DNA of 64,000 bases from Choristoneura fumiferana (GCF_025370935.1 NC_133494.1:18583669-18647668); one strand, 5' to 3'. Shown: positions 21,180 to 32,089, counted from the stretch's first letter. The notes: a model not told the origin generated them from the letters alone. Made by a program: numbers and translations.

Positions 21180-24100
21180 ATGAATATTTCTATATTTATT
21201 TGTTTATGCTTTTTTTTTGATATCGTTATCGGTATTATGTTGGGTAAGTTTTATTGCTTAGATATTAACGTTTGATACACATAAACTCGTAACATATAAA
21301 CTGTTGCAAGAGAAACATCTAAGTGGAATTCTATAATAATCTTGGCATAGCTGAAATGTGCACAAACGGTGACGACTGACGAGCATGGACGTATAACTTA
21401 GTGAAATTGTCGTCGAATTTACAAAGGCAATACTAAAATTAAAAATCAACTTGTTCAAGTCGACCAGTTTTGATCATCTAATTTTTATCAAGAAGAAGAA
21501 GAAGTAAAGAGCCTAATAAACAAATTAGCGCAGTCACTACAACAATCACTGCTTTGTTTTTATTCGAAATGTCGCCCTTGCCGACTGACAACTGTCATGG
21601 ATCAGCATCTTCCTCTCGTGTTAAATTGTTGTACGCAATACACTAATCATTCAAGAAAGAAACCAAAAATTAATTACAATGTAATATTTAATGCTATAAA
21701 CTTTAAATTTATTTCAATGTTGATTCACACTACTTATTTAAACCACCGTCTGGTTACTTTTTGTTTTTGCCTAAAATATATACTTAAGCCTCATTATTAG
21801 TTACAGTCAAAAGGTTAGGGTTAGACTAACCTAGCTGAACCTAATGAACTCGCATTAATCGTCCTCAAAACATTTTTTTTATGCTTGGTAGGATCCCATA
21901 ATCTATCTATCTATCTAATACTTTTAAAGGAGCAATTCTTGTATATAATATATAATACCTGGGCGACCGAGCTCCGCCCGGGCTAAAACTCGGTACCAAG
22001 CGTTTCCCCAGAAATAAGACCAAGCTAGATCGATTTTTCATCCCCGAAAACCCCTGTATGTATGTAAACTTCATCGAAATCGTTGGAGCCGTTTCCGAGA
22101 TATCCGAAATATTATATACAAGAATTGACAACATTTCATTTTTTTAGCACCTGTAAATTACTACAGGAATCGAAAGAGTTTTGCCTCCTGAACATGGGAA
22201 AATATTTATTATAATTGATTTCTCCATATTTAAAAAAATACAAAAAATTGAAAAAATATGGCCGAATTTTCCAACACTACGACAGAATAGATATGTTTTC
22301 TTTGCCTTTTTCACCAGAAAAAGGAGCCGTCATAATTTTGACAACGTCTCTATGCAACGTCTACGTCAGATTTACGTGATCTTTTTTTTAAGAGACTAGA
22401 CAAAAGTAATGGATCTATTGTGTCTTAGTTTTGGAGTTATGCCCTTTGAGAAAAAGCACATTAAAAATTATTAGTTGTAGCGACATTTTAAAATAATCAG
22501 CGTTTTTCTCTTTCCAAACAGAATACAGAGAACGAATCAAATTATAGTCCTAGAAATATGAAATCTTGTCAATTGCTCGTTTCAAGGTATTATATAGATA
22601 TAATCAGAATCTCGGAAACGGCTCCAACGATTTCGATTTCCAAGTTTTCAGGGATGACAAATCGATCTAGGTAGTTTGGTCTTATCTCTGGAAAACGCTT
22701 ATTGTCGTGGTTGCCCGAGCAAAGCCCGGTCGCCCAGGTACTCATATAATATTTATTAAAATTTAAAACGCCGCACCCAACGAGAGGAAGTGACAAATGA
22801 TGAAAGTTTTATAACGACACATCAATAATCCTACTAATATTATAAATGTGAAAGTTTGTGTGAGTGAGTGAGTGAGTGAGTATGTTTGTTACTTTTTCAC
22901 GCTTAAACGGCTGGACGGATTTGGATGAAATTTGGCGGAAAGTTAGTTTATAATCTGGATTAAAACATAGGATACTTTTTATCCCGATATTCCACGGGAT
23001 AGGGATAAATCTCGAAATAACAACCGCTAGGCTTAGAGTCATAAAATTTGGTATGTAGGTAGTTGGACGTCTGAAATAAAAACATAGGTGACTTTTTGAC
23101 CCGATATTCCTACGGGATACCTAGGGATAAAATCTTGAAATAACAACCGCTGGGCTTTGAGCAATGAATTTAGTATGTAGGTAGCTGAACCTCTGGAATA
23201 ACACATAGGCTACTTTTTATTCCGATATTCCCACGGGATAGGGATAAAATCTCGAAATAACAACCGCTGGGTTTAGAGTCATGAAATTTAGTATGTAGGT
23301 AGTTGGATGTCTGAAATAACACATAGGTAACTTTTTGGCCCGATATTCCCACGGGATACCTAGGGATAAAATCTTGAAATAACAAGCGCTAGGCTTCGAG
23401 CCATGAAATTTAGTGTGTAGGTAGCTGAACCTCTGTAATAACACATAGGCTACTATTTATTCCGATATTTCCACGGATAGGGATAAAAATCTCGAAATAA
23501 TAACCGCTGGGCTTAGAGTCATGAAATTTGGTATGTAGGTAACTGGGCATCTGGAATAACACTTAAGTGACTTTTTGACCCGATATTCCTACGGGATAAC
23601 TAGGGATAAAATCTCGAAATAACAACCACTGGGCTTAGAGCCATGAAATTTGGTATGTAGGTAGCTGGACCTCTGGAATAACACATAGGCTACTATTTAT
23701 TCCGATATTCCCACGGGATAGGGATAAAATCTTGAAATAATAACCGCTGGGCTTAGAGTCATAAAATTTGGTATGTAGGTAACTGGACATCTGGAATAAC
23801 ACTTAAGTGACTTTTTGACCCGATATTCCCACGGGTAACAAGGGATAAAATCTCAAAATAACAACCACTGGCTTAGAGCCATGAAATTTGGTATGTAGGT
23901 AGCTGGACCTCTGGAATAACACATAGGCTACTTTTTATTCCGATATTCCCACGGGATAGGGATAAAATCTCGAAATAACAACTGCTGGCTTAGAGGCATG
24001 AAATTTGGTATGTAGGTAGCCGGACGTCTGGAATAACACATACGCTACTTTTTATCCCGATATTTCCACGGGATAGTTTTGTAACTAAGGGACCCCATAC

Positions 24101-26396
24101 AGCCGTGTATTATTGTTATTATTATTTTGTTTTTTTTTCTTTAATTGTATACTTACTGTAGTTTTTAAGTATTATATTGTACTTATTTTATTTTGAAAAA
24201 ATGACTTTCTGCCAAGCTTCTTGCGGCGCATTCTTGGCAATGATGGTCTTTCCGAAAGTGCTGGTATTTAAAAAAATGACGTGTAAATTTGCCCATTGCG
24301 GCCTATTTACTGAATAAATGATATGAATTTGGAATTTGGATAGGGAAATTTTTTGAAATTTTAGCACTGGGTTTAGAGTCTTGAATTTTGTACAGTTATT
24401 CACAACACAACCTCAATGAAGACCACGATGTAAATTTGGAAATTTCCAGGGGAATTTTGTAAAATCCCGAAAATTTCAATTGCAACTACCAGACCGAATA
24501 GTTTACGCGTGCGAAGCCGCGGTAAAAGCTAGTTTATGATAAAATTAGAATAGAATGAATTAAATTACAACCTACGTCCACCCACTTTCGATATGATATC
24601 ACATCTGCTGTTATCATGGGTCTAATAAAAAGTCAATCACTTGAATTGGTAAAAGTTCAAACCAAAACAAAGATTGGCTAGCGCAGCGTAGGACGTCCAC
24701 TGACGAGATGGAAGAATGACCGGCTTAAAGCCGCGGGCACGGTGGATGCGGGCCGCTTTCAACTGACGCAACTGGAAATACATGGGGGAGGCCTATGTCC
24801 AACGGTAGACGTCCTACTCCTGATACGATGATGAACCACTTCCTTCTGACTTCATAAGATCACCTTTTAGACATGCCAAGCTAAGAAAAGAGTAGCAGTG
24901 ATCCATCACCTTTTCCTGCCAAGTTTCTAGTCTCTAGGTATCCATGTCTAGTACTTAGTATGGGCTATGCGTTCCCTGTCAGTCTAACAGTCAGGTATCT
25001 AGTTAGTTTAAGTATAAGAGGTGTCTTAATTTCATCATGTCAGCTGAAAGACGCCCACTGCTGGACATAGGCCTCCCCCAAGGCTCTCCACTCAGACCGG
25101 TCTTGTGCTTTCCGCGTCCACCGCGATCCTGCGATCTTAACCAGGTCGTCGCTCCATCTTGTTGGAGGCCTACCGACAGTTTGTCTCCCGGTCCGCGGAC
25201 GCCATTCGAGAACCTTCTGACCCCATCGGCCATCAGTCCCACGAGCAATGTGCCCTGCCCACTGCCACTTAAGTTTCGTAATTCTTCGGGCTATGTCGTG
25301 TCTTAATTTGTCTATCCTGTAATTGTGTTACTGTTGGGCAAAGGCCTCCCCTTTCCTCCCCCACTATTTCCTATCCACCTGCCAATAGACCTGAAAAGCA
25401 CTCAGGTCATCCAACCATCATCTTTTGAGGCTGTCTCTGCTCCTTTGGCCATCCCTCGGAACCTATTCAGTAACGATTCGTCCCTGTGACCCAGTCCCAC
25501 TTCGGTTTTATTATTAATCTTCTTACTGAATATATCTTGTCTTATTTAAGTAAATGTAGTTGACAATGTCTCTACACATTTTGGTTGACGTTCAAGAGCA
25601 CTTCTATCATAAGTAATAACTAACCCCCTTATTCATAAACGACAATCAAACCTATTTTAGTTAAAATGCCGCTAAAATTCGTTTGTCCTTATCTGTCACT
25701 TCGACATTTGTATTTGTTAGAAAGGGACAAAGCATTTGTTAGTTAACATAGGCTTGTTAAGTTTTATGAATAAGGGGGTAAATCGTTTAACATTTAACAC
25801 AGGCGATCACAGGAACTAGTCTAACCTAACCTAACCCAACCGTCTACTGCTAAATTCTATAAAAGTGTATTATGTTCTAGTAAAAGACTGCCCCTACGAA
25901 GAGATACATAAGTCGTGTATGTTCTTCGAAGAGTACACCTGTTGGGAAGACAAAGACAGACTGAAGAGGAACAAGGCACCAGCCAAGAGTCTCCTTCACT
26001 GCTGGGGTGGATGTGTTTGCAGGTACATTCAAAATCAAATTTATGTTAGAGAGAGAGGGATAATACACTGAGAAAAAGATTTCTTAGTTAATACGAGTAA
26101 TATAACAGTGACGATAAAATTATTAGAAAAACGCTCCTCCAAAAGATCTGCCTGTGGAAGCGTTCCCATTACGCTGGCCGCATTACCTTCGGATCGCAAG
26201 TGCGTTCCGCTAAGATAAGTACGCGCCAGCTCTTGGGAAGCGTTGCTATCTTACTTAGTTATTGGCGTATGTTTGTTTCAGAAAAGGGTTGGTACGAGCG
26301 TACAAAAACGGACCATGCGTGGCTGCCCACACCTGTAGAGATTTGCGTTTAATAGAATCCATTAAAAAAGTGCCCGTAAATTTTGTGCGATACTAA
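21180..26396 (+). CDS. Secreted single-TIL protease inhibitor, 106 aa, eight cysteines
   Basis: Exons 21180-21243, 25881-26022 and 26282-26396 join in frame (64+142+115 = 321 nt, phases 1 and 2). The donors are GTAAGT and GTACAT and the acceptors TTCTAG and GTTTCAG. Exon 1 is a signal peptide (MNISIFICLCFFFDIVIG). The mature part has cysteines at 25, 34, 42, 62, 66, 68, 81 and 87 in the order of a TIL domain (HCWGGCVCRKGLVR, then PCVAAHTC). The positions for C3 (E38) and C5 (S58) are not cysteines. In TIL domains C3 pairs with C5, so one whole disulfide is gone, and the loop before the reactive site is 8 residues longer than in the neighbouring three-domain protein. By position P1 is L60. AATAAA overlaps the end (26395-26400). 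Exon 1 is 4.6 kb upstream, across a Helitron with a minisatellite; it is chosen because it is the best-fitting signal exon with a phase-1 donor. A second version of exons 2 and 3 is at 39501-40015. Confidence 0.75.
21915..22745. mobile_element. Foldback-like element, arms 21920-22115 and 22590-22745
   Basis: Left arm with CCTGGGCGACCGAGCTCCGC, CGATTTTTCATCCCCGAAAA and GTTGGAGCCGTTTCCGAGAT; the right arm is the reverse complement. The middle includes TTTTTTAGCACCTGTAAATT, also seen near 31263 and 47316. Confidence 0.6.
22827..24535 (+). mobile_element. Helitron-like element with expanded ~120-bp minisatellite
   Basis: Starts TCCTACTAATATTATAAATG and ends GCGAAGCCGCGGTAAAAGCTAGT, the normal ends of the lepidopteran Helitron-like family. 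Between about 22940 and 24075 the core is repeated roughly nine to ten times with a period near 120 bp (key words CACATAGGCTACTTTTTATT, CCGATATTCCCACGGGATAG and GAAATTTGGTATGTAGGTAG). Alternate units differ in a consistent way (GACTTTTTGACC against GCTACTTTTTATT), hinting at a two-unit higher-order repeat. A (GAGT)n run lies at 22860-22880. A LINE 3' end sits at 24079-24340. Confidence 0.8.
24079..24340 (+). mobile_element. LINE 3' UTR nested in the Helitron-like element
   Basis: Carries TTGCGGCGCATTCTTGGCAA, GACGTGTAAATTTGCCCATT and GCGGCCTATTTACTGAATAA followed by ATGATATGAATTTGGAATTT. This is a common lepidopteran LINE tail. Confidence 0.6.
24680..24840 (+). mobile_element. RTE-type LINE 3' end
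   Basis: Reads GTAGGACGTCCACTGACGAG, GATGGAAGAATGACCGGC and GGGGGAGGCCTATGTCCAAC, ending near GATGATGAACC. 5'-truncated. Confidence 0.65.
25030..25300 (-). pseudogene. RTE reverse transcriptase C-terminal fragment
   Basis: On the minus strand the order is the GQGTLLVGLMADG region, a broken RGPGDKLSVG, then the tail ending GEAYVQQ-like near 25060. It is the same element as at 1-331 and is frameshifted. Confidence 0.7.
25318..25500 (-). mobile_element. Degenerate LINE 3' fragment
   Basis: The reverse complement has GGTTGGATGACCTGAGTGCT and GGGGAGGCCTTTGCCCAACA, the 3' signature of RTE-like elements. Confidence 0.45.
25624..25778. mobile_element. 155-bp MITE with TAA target duplication, copy 1 only
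   Basis: TIRs CCCCCTTATTCATAAA and TTTATGAATAAGGGGG. TAA flanks both ends (25621-25623 and 25779-25781). The matching site in copy 2 (near 39400) is empty with a single TAA. A 3-bp TWA/TAA duplication suggests PIF/Harbinger. Confidence 0.85.
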
Positions 26397-26664
26397 TAAA
26401 CAAAAAAAAAGTAAATAAATTAAGGATTTTTTGTACAACCCTGTGCGGCGACGTAGCCAATGAGGGGGCGCTATTTTAAAGAAGTGTCCAGGGTTGTCAG
26501 AAACACTTATTGGGTTAATATGAGTTTGTTATTGTAATAAATTTATTAATGGTCATTTGGTAGAAATTCAGTAAAGTTAAAGTAGAGGAATGTTGTTTGA
26601 TATTTTATTAATTACTGATAATAAAATTAACAGAGGTTGACTTTTACTAGATAATTTATCCAAG

Positions 26665-27035
26665 TAAGTAGGATTATTAGTGTGTAAGTTTATGGGTATG
26701 TGTGTGTATGTCTGTGTTTGCACATTAACCCGTCTGGACGAATTTAAATAAAATATTATGTGTAGTTCTGTTAGCTACATCTTAAAAATCATACATAGGC
26801 TACTTTTTATTTCGATATTACCCCGGAATTGAGATGTTATTGATTTATTTCTATGTAAAATTTTAAAATCTTGATCACTCAATTTTGAATTATGATATTT
26901 TGCATGACTGTTTTCCATAATATAATATAAATGAAAACCATAATGTAGTTTTTAAGAAATATCCTGGAATTATAATTTAACTGTTAGATCTAATAAATAC
27001 TTATGGCAAGTAAAGCCGTGGGCAAAGGCTAGTTT
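26665..27035 (+). mobile_element. Helitron-like repeat, degenerate, CTAGTTT end
   Basis: TGTGTAAGTTTATGGGTATG start region, AACCCGTCTGGACGAATTTA core, and GCCGTGGGCAAAGGCTAGTT end. Copy 2 counterpart is at 40290-40660. Confidence 0.6.
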
Positions 27036-27071
27036 AAATGTAATTTAATGAATAATTCATCTTAAACTTAC

Positions 27072-27150
27072 CTTTAACGATATATATCCCCAAAACCAGG
27101 GTTACTACACTGATATAAAAAATAAAAATACATTTTTTGAATTGCAACAT
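27072..27150 (-). CDS. Signal-peptide exon, best partner for the three-TIL gene
   Basis: On the minus strand ATG at 27150 opens 26 codons with a hydrophobic core (KKCIFIFYISVVTLVLGIY) and then a phase-1 donor G/GTAAGT. All TIL exons at 17354-19144 need a phase-1 partner, and the joint would give a mature start DEC. A TATAAAA box lies at 27256-27250, about 100 bp upstream of the ATG, so this looks like a true first exon. If so, intron 1 is 7.9 kb and contains the whole plus-strand single-TIL gene. No other minus-strand TIL exon was found in between. The copy 2 version at 40691-40765 is 4 nt shorter and would end in phase 0. Confidence 0.55.
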
Positions 27151-27249
27151 TTTGCGACAACGACTGCTTTAGCTGAAGAATCACAACAGTATGTCAAATG
27201 AAACTAATCACCAGGTCTGACTAACGACCTTTTGCTGGTTGAATGGGTA

Positions 27250-27256
27250 TTTTATA
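27250..27256 (-). promoter_or_regulatory. TATA box for the minus-strand signal exon
   Basis: TATAAAA on the minus strand. A TTAGTCAGACC initiator-like word lies about 35 bp downstream. The same element is at 40862-40868 in copy 2. Confidence 0.5.
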
Positions 27257-28078
27257 GAATAAAAAATGTGTGACATCCTTGGACCGCCGAAGCGTTACAA
27301 TGCAAAAGGTAACATTGCACAATTAGCGTTAAAAAAGGCGTTATGCAATATTTTGTTTATGTTTTGTTGACAATAACCACTACGCTGATTTGCAAAGAAA
27401 AATGTCACTGTTACAACACAGTCACACAGTGTGTACTTTATTTTAGATACACTTAACCCGCGTCTTTACTCGCGTAATCTATTACATCTGGCTGAATTCC
27501 AAATCTAAACTACCACCACCCCCCACTAAAAACTCTAAGAACGCGAGTTTTTTCCTTATAAATATAACCTTGAATTGCGGAAAAGCCAGCCAAAACTATA
27601 ATTTTCTAGTCCATAAACACAAAAATAACAATCACACTAAATATCACACACAAAAATATAGATTATTATGCAATTTAATAAGAAAAAAAAACTCTAAGAA
27701 AAAAAACCACGTGCGTAAGTGGCACGTAAAAACTGCTTAAATTAATTAAGTCAAATAAATTAAGTACGTCAAGCATGTTTAAGAGTAATACGCGTGGAGT
27801 TATTAGAGAATTGTTTTATAAGTTTTATGGCCTCATTCGTAATGTATGACGTAATTAGAATTATTTCATTGTACCTTTCATTATGATTATACACCATAAC
27901 TACTATTTTCTTTCTTTCTTTTATAGAACTTTTTGTTTTGTACAAAAGAATAGAACAAACCAAACCAATGAAAGAAACAAAAATTTCGGCTAAGTTAAAG
28001 AAAAAACCAGTCAAGTCTGAGTACCTTTTTAATGCAACGCAAAAATACAAACGTAGGTGGTAAAAACTGTTATTTATA

Positions 28079-28560
28079 ACGAAAATACAAACTGAGACAT
28101 GGATGCACAGAAAAACCAGAAAAAGAGACCAGCGCTGGGAATCGAACCCAGGTCCTCAGCAATCCGTGCTGCGTGCTATAACCCCTACACCACCGCTGGA
28201 CAGGAATTTAGACACGATTTTTTCCTATGCATACATATCTCAGGTTGCTTATTTCTACTACGCTACTTATGCAGCAGCACTAGCGACATCTATGTTCCGC
28301 TCTCATCGAGAGACGTCACATTCTTTCGGAACCAACCGCTCACCCAGACAAGAGATGTCGCTACTAAGCAATTAAATTATGATTGGTTTTTTGGAGTATT
28401 TTTGTATTTTTTTTCAACTCCAAATTTGTTACTTTTACGGGTATCCCGTGAATTATTATATTATTGTTATTTTCGATATGGTTTCACAGGATACCCGTAA
28501 AGGTAACAAATTTAGAGTTGAAATAAAAAATACAAAAAGACTCCAAAAAACCAATCATAA
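28079..28560 (-). mobile_element. SINE family A, full copy with hairpin arm
   Basis: The tRNA-like head (B box GGTTCGATTCC on the minus strand) lies at about 28128-28200. A body with GAACATAGATGTCGCTAGTG follows. A ~185-bp hairpin at 28375-28560 (TTACTTTTACGGGTATCCCG and complement) flanks it. Open frames crossing it are not genes. Confidence 0.7.
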
Positions 28561-28839
28561 TGTTATTTATAAATTTTCTTCTTCTTGTACGATCATACAC
28601 TCATAACTATTAATAATATAGAGTAGCATATTGCGTCAGTGTGTACGCATTAAGTTGATTGAACGATGGACAAACAGACGCGCTGTTTGTCTTTGATATT
28701 ATATTGCGATTTATATTGAAAGAGCCCGTAGAGAGCCGCTTTTAAGGGCTCTTGGTTGTTGGTTCCCTTTAAGCATAATATGTTTTTGCTAATAATTTTT
28801 GTTACTTAGTTACAATTTTTTATTGACGGCATTTTTTCA

Positions 28840-28905
28840 TTGAATCTCAAATGGAAGTTATTGGAGGAGGCCTATGTTCAATGGTGGACGCCCTGCTGCT
28901 GATTT

Positions 28906-28937
<32 letters not shown>

Positions 28938-28940
28938 AGA
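28840..28940 (+). mobile_element. LINE 3' remnant with (GAT)n microsatellite
   Basis: GGAGGAGGCCTATGTTCAAT, then TGGACGCCCTGCTGCTGATT and a GAT run. The GAT run is longer here than in copy 2 (43795-43860), so the microsatellite is variable. Confidence 0.6.
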
Positions 28941-29343
28941 GTTATAAATACAGGATGATTTCGGGGTCGTGATTCTAACTATTATTTTCTGACTCAGTAA
29001 ATGATTGCGATGTGAACTGTTTACGCTTTAATTTAAACGCTGATGTCTTATGGGTATTCATTTATTTTAATGTTAAAAAGTTTTTAACTTGAAATTATGG
29101 TCACCCTACTTTTTAATCTCGAACCTTTTTGAAAACCAACCGTCTTTGCTAGAATACTTAAGAAGTTGTGAGTAATAATGTCACACTACGTCAAAGTCAA
29201 TCAACATGAAAATAAAGATTGAAAGAGTAGGGTGACCATAATCTCCATTCATTCCAGTTTTTTTTTTTAGTTGCTTACAAAACCAAGTAAGGCATATAAT
29301 AATAATAATACCATTAGTCCTAACCTGATCATTTGATAAAAGT
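28941..29343. other. No gene seen
   Basis: Contains an inverted pair, ATTATGGTCACCCTACTTT near 29094 and AGTAGGGTGACCATAAT near 29226, so about 150 bp can fold back; probably an unnamed MITE. Also present in copy 2. Confidence 0.4.
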
Positions 29344-29575
29344 TTTGCAGGTGGTAGGACCTTGTGCAAGGTCCGCCCGGATTGCTACCACCATCTTGCT
29401 CGCTAATCCTGCCGTGAAACAGCAGTGCTTGCACTATTGTGTTTCGGCGTGGAGAGTAAGACAGCCGGTGGAATTACTGGTACTTGAGGTATTAGGCCTC
29501 TAGGTTGGCAACGCATCTGCAAGAACACTGGTGTTGCAGATGTTTATGGGCGGTGGTGATCTCTTACCATGACCA
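29344..29575 (+). mobile_element. Family J repeat
   Basis: Same start (TTTTGCAGGTGGTAGGACCT) and 3' region as 19368-19648, but it lacks the CCATCTTAGG step and the poly(A) end. A family T piece follows. Confidence 0.65.
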
Positions 29576-29589
29576 CGCACCATATTAGG

Positions 29590-29790
29590 AATCTTCCAAG
29601 TTTAGGTATATTTGAATTTTTATATTGTACCATTTTGTTGGCATACTTCATATATATATATATATCCGTGCAAAATTACAGCTTGCTAGCATTGATAGTC
29701 CCTGAGCAAAGCTGCGGACGGACAGACAGACATGACATGGCGAAACTATAAGGGTTCCGTTTTTGCCATTTTGGCTACGGAACCCTAAAA
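29590..29790 (+). mobile_element. Family T element with internal deletion
   Basis: GGAATCTTCCAAGTTTAGGT joins directly to TTTTTATATTGTACCATTTT. Copy 2 (44505-45015) has about 310 bp more at this point. Confidence 0.65.
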
Positions 29791-29799
29791 AGTAGAAAT

Positions 29800-30225
29800 A
29801 AAAATAGGTTTTTCAGAAATCGCGAAGCGGTCCCAGCTCAGCATAGTGTTGGTCGTGTAGGCCCATCGACTTGTGTAGGCCTATGCTGGTCTTCATTTTG
29901 TCGTCGTGCTTTTTGCTACTTTAGCTCAGAGCAAAAAGCACACCAACAAGTAGATAGTATTTTATGAAATACTATCATTATTACAATCCAGCTCAGAACA
30001 AATTTTCAGTTTTAAATTCCCAAACTTAGTTTCCGTTCTCTTGACGTCGTATTGTTGCAAATGAAAAACGATTATTTTAAGCCAGCCTTTGTGTATTTTG
30101 AACAAAACAAAATCTTCTCTAACTTTGAATCCGTAAGATTCAAAATCTTTAGTCACTTTAACAACTTTGCATGAAAATGCAAATGAAAACAAGTTTTATC
30201 CGTAACGTTATTTGTTTTGTTTTTC
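29800..30225. other. No supported gene
   Basis: A 76-codon minus-strand frame (30192-29962) exists, but copy 2 carries frame-breaking differences in it, so it is not treated as a gene. AGTAGATAGTATTTTATG/CATAAAATACTATC forms a small palindrome near 29950. Confidence 0.35.
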
Positions 30226-30470
30226 CTGTCATAGTAATATATAAATCCGAAAGTTTGTGCGTATGAGAGTATACGTAAGTGTATTATAACTATTTCACGC
30301 TTAAACCGCTGGACGGATTTTTGATTAAATTCGATACCTATGTATATAGCCTACTATGTGTTATTTTAGATATCCAGCTAAGCTAATCAGATATACTCGT
30401 ATTACCATGGGATTAGGATAAAAATTTCGCAACTTAAACTGCTAGGATTCCATCATCCCATGAAATACAT
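30226..30470 (+). mobile_element. Helitron-like repeat, 3' part lost in copy 1
   Basis: AATATATAAATCCGAAAGTT start and TTCACGCTTAAACCGCTGGA core. In copy 2 the element continues to 45785, while copy 1 jumps to unrelated sequence at about 30452. Confidence 0.6.
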
Positions 30471-30944
30471 CCCATGGCGGATTTTACGATCGCAGCCGAC
30501 ACATACATAACTATGTACAACTTAACTAAGTTAGATTCGTCTGGCGTAGGACGATCATTGGCGGGTTTTAAAGCAATAATGGTATAACTAATTACTAATC
30601 ATGTGCCACGTAGTGGTCGATCAGATCAAGTTACTTAAACTCTTTGGTTTAGGCAGTTGGTAAATAATAGAGCATAACAATACGATCACGGAGCAGAGAA
30701 CAGTAAATTAAAGTTAACATTGTCGACTAAATTGAGACACGGAAAAGGCGGTCTTGAGATTAGTCTGCGGGCTTTAGATTTAGTGGATGTCTTTACTTTG
30801 GCGCTGTGACCTAAAGTTTACGATCGCAAAATAAGAAAGGACTTACTTTCTCGGTTTTTGGTGCAGTCGGATAAAAAGATTAGGTACCTATGATATTTAT
30901 CATCGGGAATTAAAATCAAAACAAAATATTCATATTTATATTAA

Positions 30945-31090
30945 ACTAGCTTTTGCCCGCGGCTTCGCCCGCGTGGAATTCGGTTATCTTATCACGCGCT
31001 GTTCCCTCGGGAACTGTCCATTTTTCCGGGATAAAAAGTAGCCTATGTCACTCTCGGGCCCATAAACTATTTATGTGCCAAAAATCACGT
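30945..31090 (-). mobile_element. Helitron-like fragment
   Basis: CTAGCTTTTGCCCGCGGCTT with CCGCGTGGAATTCGG and TCGGGAACTGTCCATTTTTC; the reverse complement gives the CTAGT-type end. Confidence 0.55.
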
Positions 31091-31496
31091 CGATCCATCG
31101 CTCCGTTTCGACGTGAAAGGCGGACACACACCCACTTACGTGTTTTGAGCAGCTACGGTTGCCAAATATATTTTAGCAAATGCTTATCTGGCAACTATAG
31201 TTGCCAGACATACACTGCGTCGCTATTGCTGCGCAAGGCAAGAGCAATTAACAAGATTTCATTTTTTTAGCACCTGTAAATTAGGTACTACAGGAATCGA
31301 AAGAGTTTTTCCTCCTGAACATGTGACGTCAAAAGATAGGCTTTTATTAAACAGTGGACGTCTTCCGCCTGATGATGATGATGATGATGATAATGATGAC
31401 TGAAATAACAAGTAGAATCACATTATCTAAAACTCCAATGAAACCTTATTTAATTCTTCTTGTCTTCACTGAAATTTAATCCTGAATAAGTTTTTG

Positions 31497-31960
31497 GTAA
31501 AAAAAACATTTTTAATACTAGCTTTTTTTGCTGACTGTACTTTTTGTTAACTGTACTTGTCGAAAATACAAACTGAAACATCATCATCATCCTAGCCTAT
31601 ATACGTCCCACTGCAGGGCACAGGCCTCCCCTCAGAATGAGAGGTTTTGGGCAGTAGTTAGTGCACAGAAAAACCAGAAAAAGAGACCAGCGCTGGGAAT
31701 CGAACCCAGGTCCTTCCTCAGCAGACTGTACTTGTATTGCCACCCAAACTATTGAATACCAAATTTCAAGTCGATGCCATTCATTAACAGTTGAAGAGTT
31801 CCGTCCTGTGCAGACGACGCTGGCCGGACTACCAGGATGTGACTATCAGATTATTGTATTGTCACCAGATTTACATAAGTTTACCAAATTTCAAGTCGAT
31901 CGGACTACTGGAAGTGGGTCAAATTTAACTTGCAGGATTTGACCCAAATAAATAAACGAA
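31497..31960 (+). mobile_element. Family P repeat with nested chimeric retro-insertion
   Basis: The outer repeat matches 61535-61800. At 31561-31725 it is interrupted by a 165-bp insertion flanked by CTGTACTTGT (31551-31560 and 31726-31735). The insert reads, on the minus strand, from a SINE A B-box (GGTTCGATTCCCAGCGCTGG) into TTTTTCTGTGCAC, then into a SINE C/LINE 3' end (CAGTGGGACGTATATAGGCT and GATGATGATG), then back to the SINE A tail. Confidence 0.75.
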
Positions 31961-32089
31961 CAGGGCAAGTTAAAAAGCTTGTAGATAAAAACTACGCCAA
32001 CGAAATGCATTTTCTGTCATTGACACTCTACTCAGGCCTCTTTCACTAAGTCACGTCGCCTGACCTGTTTGCTAAGGCCTAGAATTAGG

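Noticed and set aside
25821..25840. CCTAA repeats as a possible telomeric (TTAGG)n tract
   Set aside because: Only about three units, a frequent short motif in this kind of genome.
28099..28500. 133-codon open frame (also at 43040-43510 and 49870-50151)
   Set aside because: The frame runs across SINE A and its hairpin arm; it recurs only where the SINE recurs.
29962..30192. 76-codon minus-strand frame
   Set aside because: The other copy of the region has frame-breaking changes, so there is no constraint.
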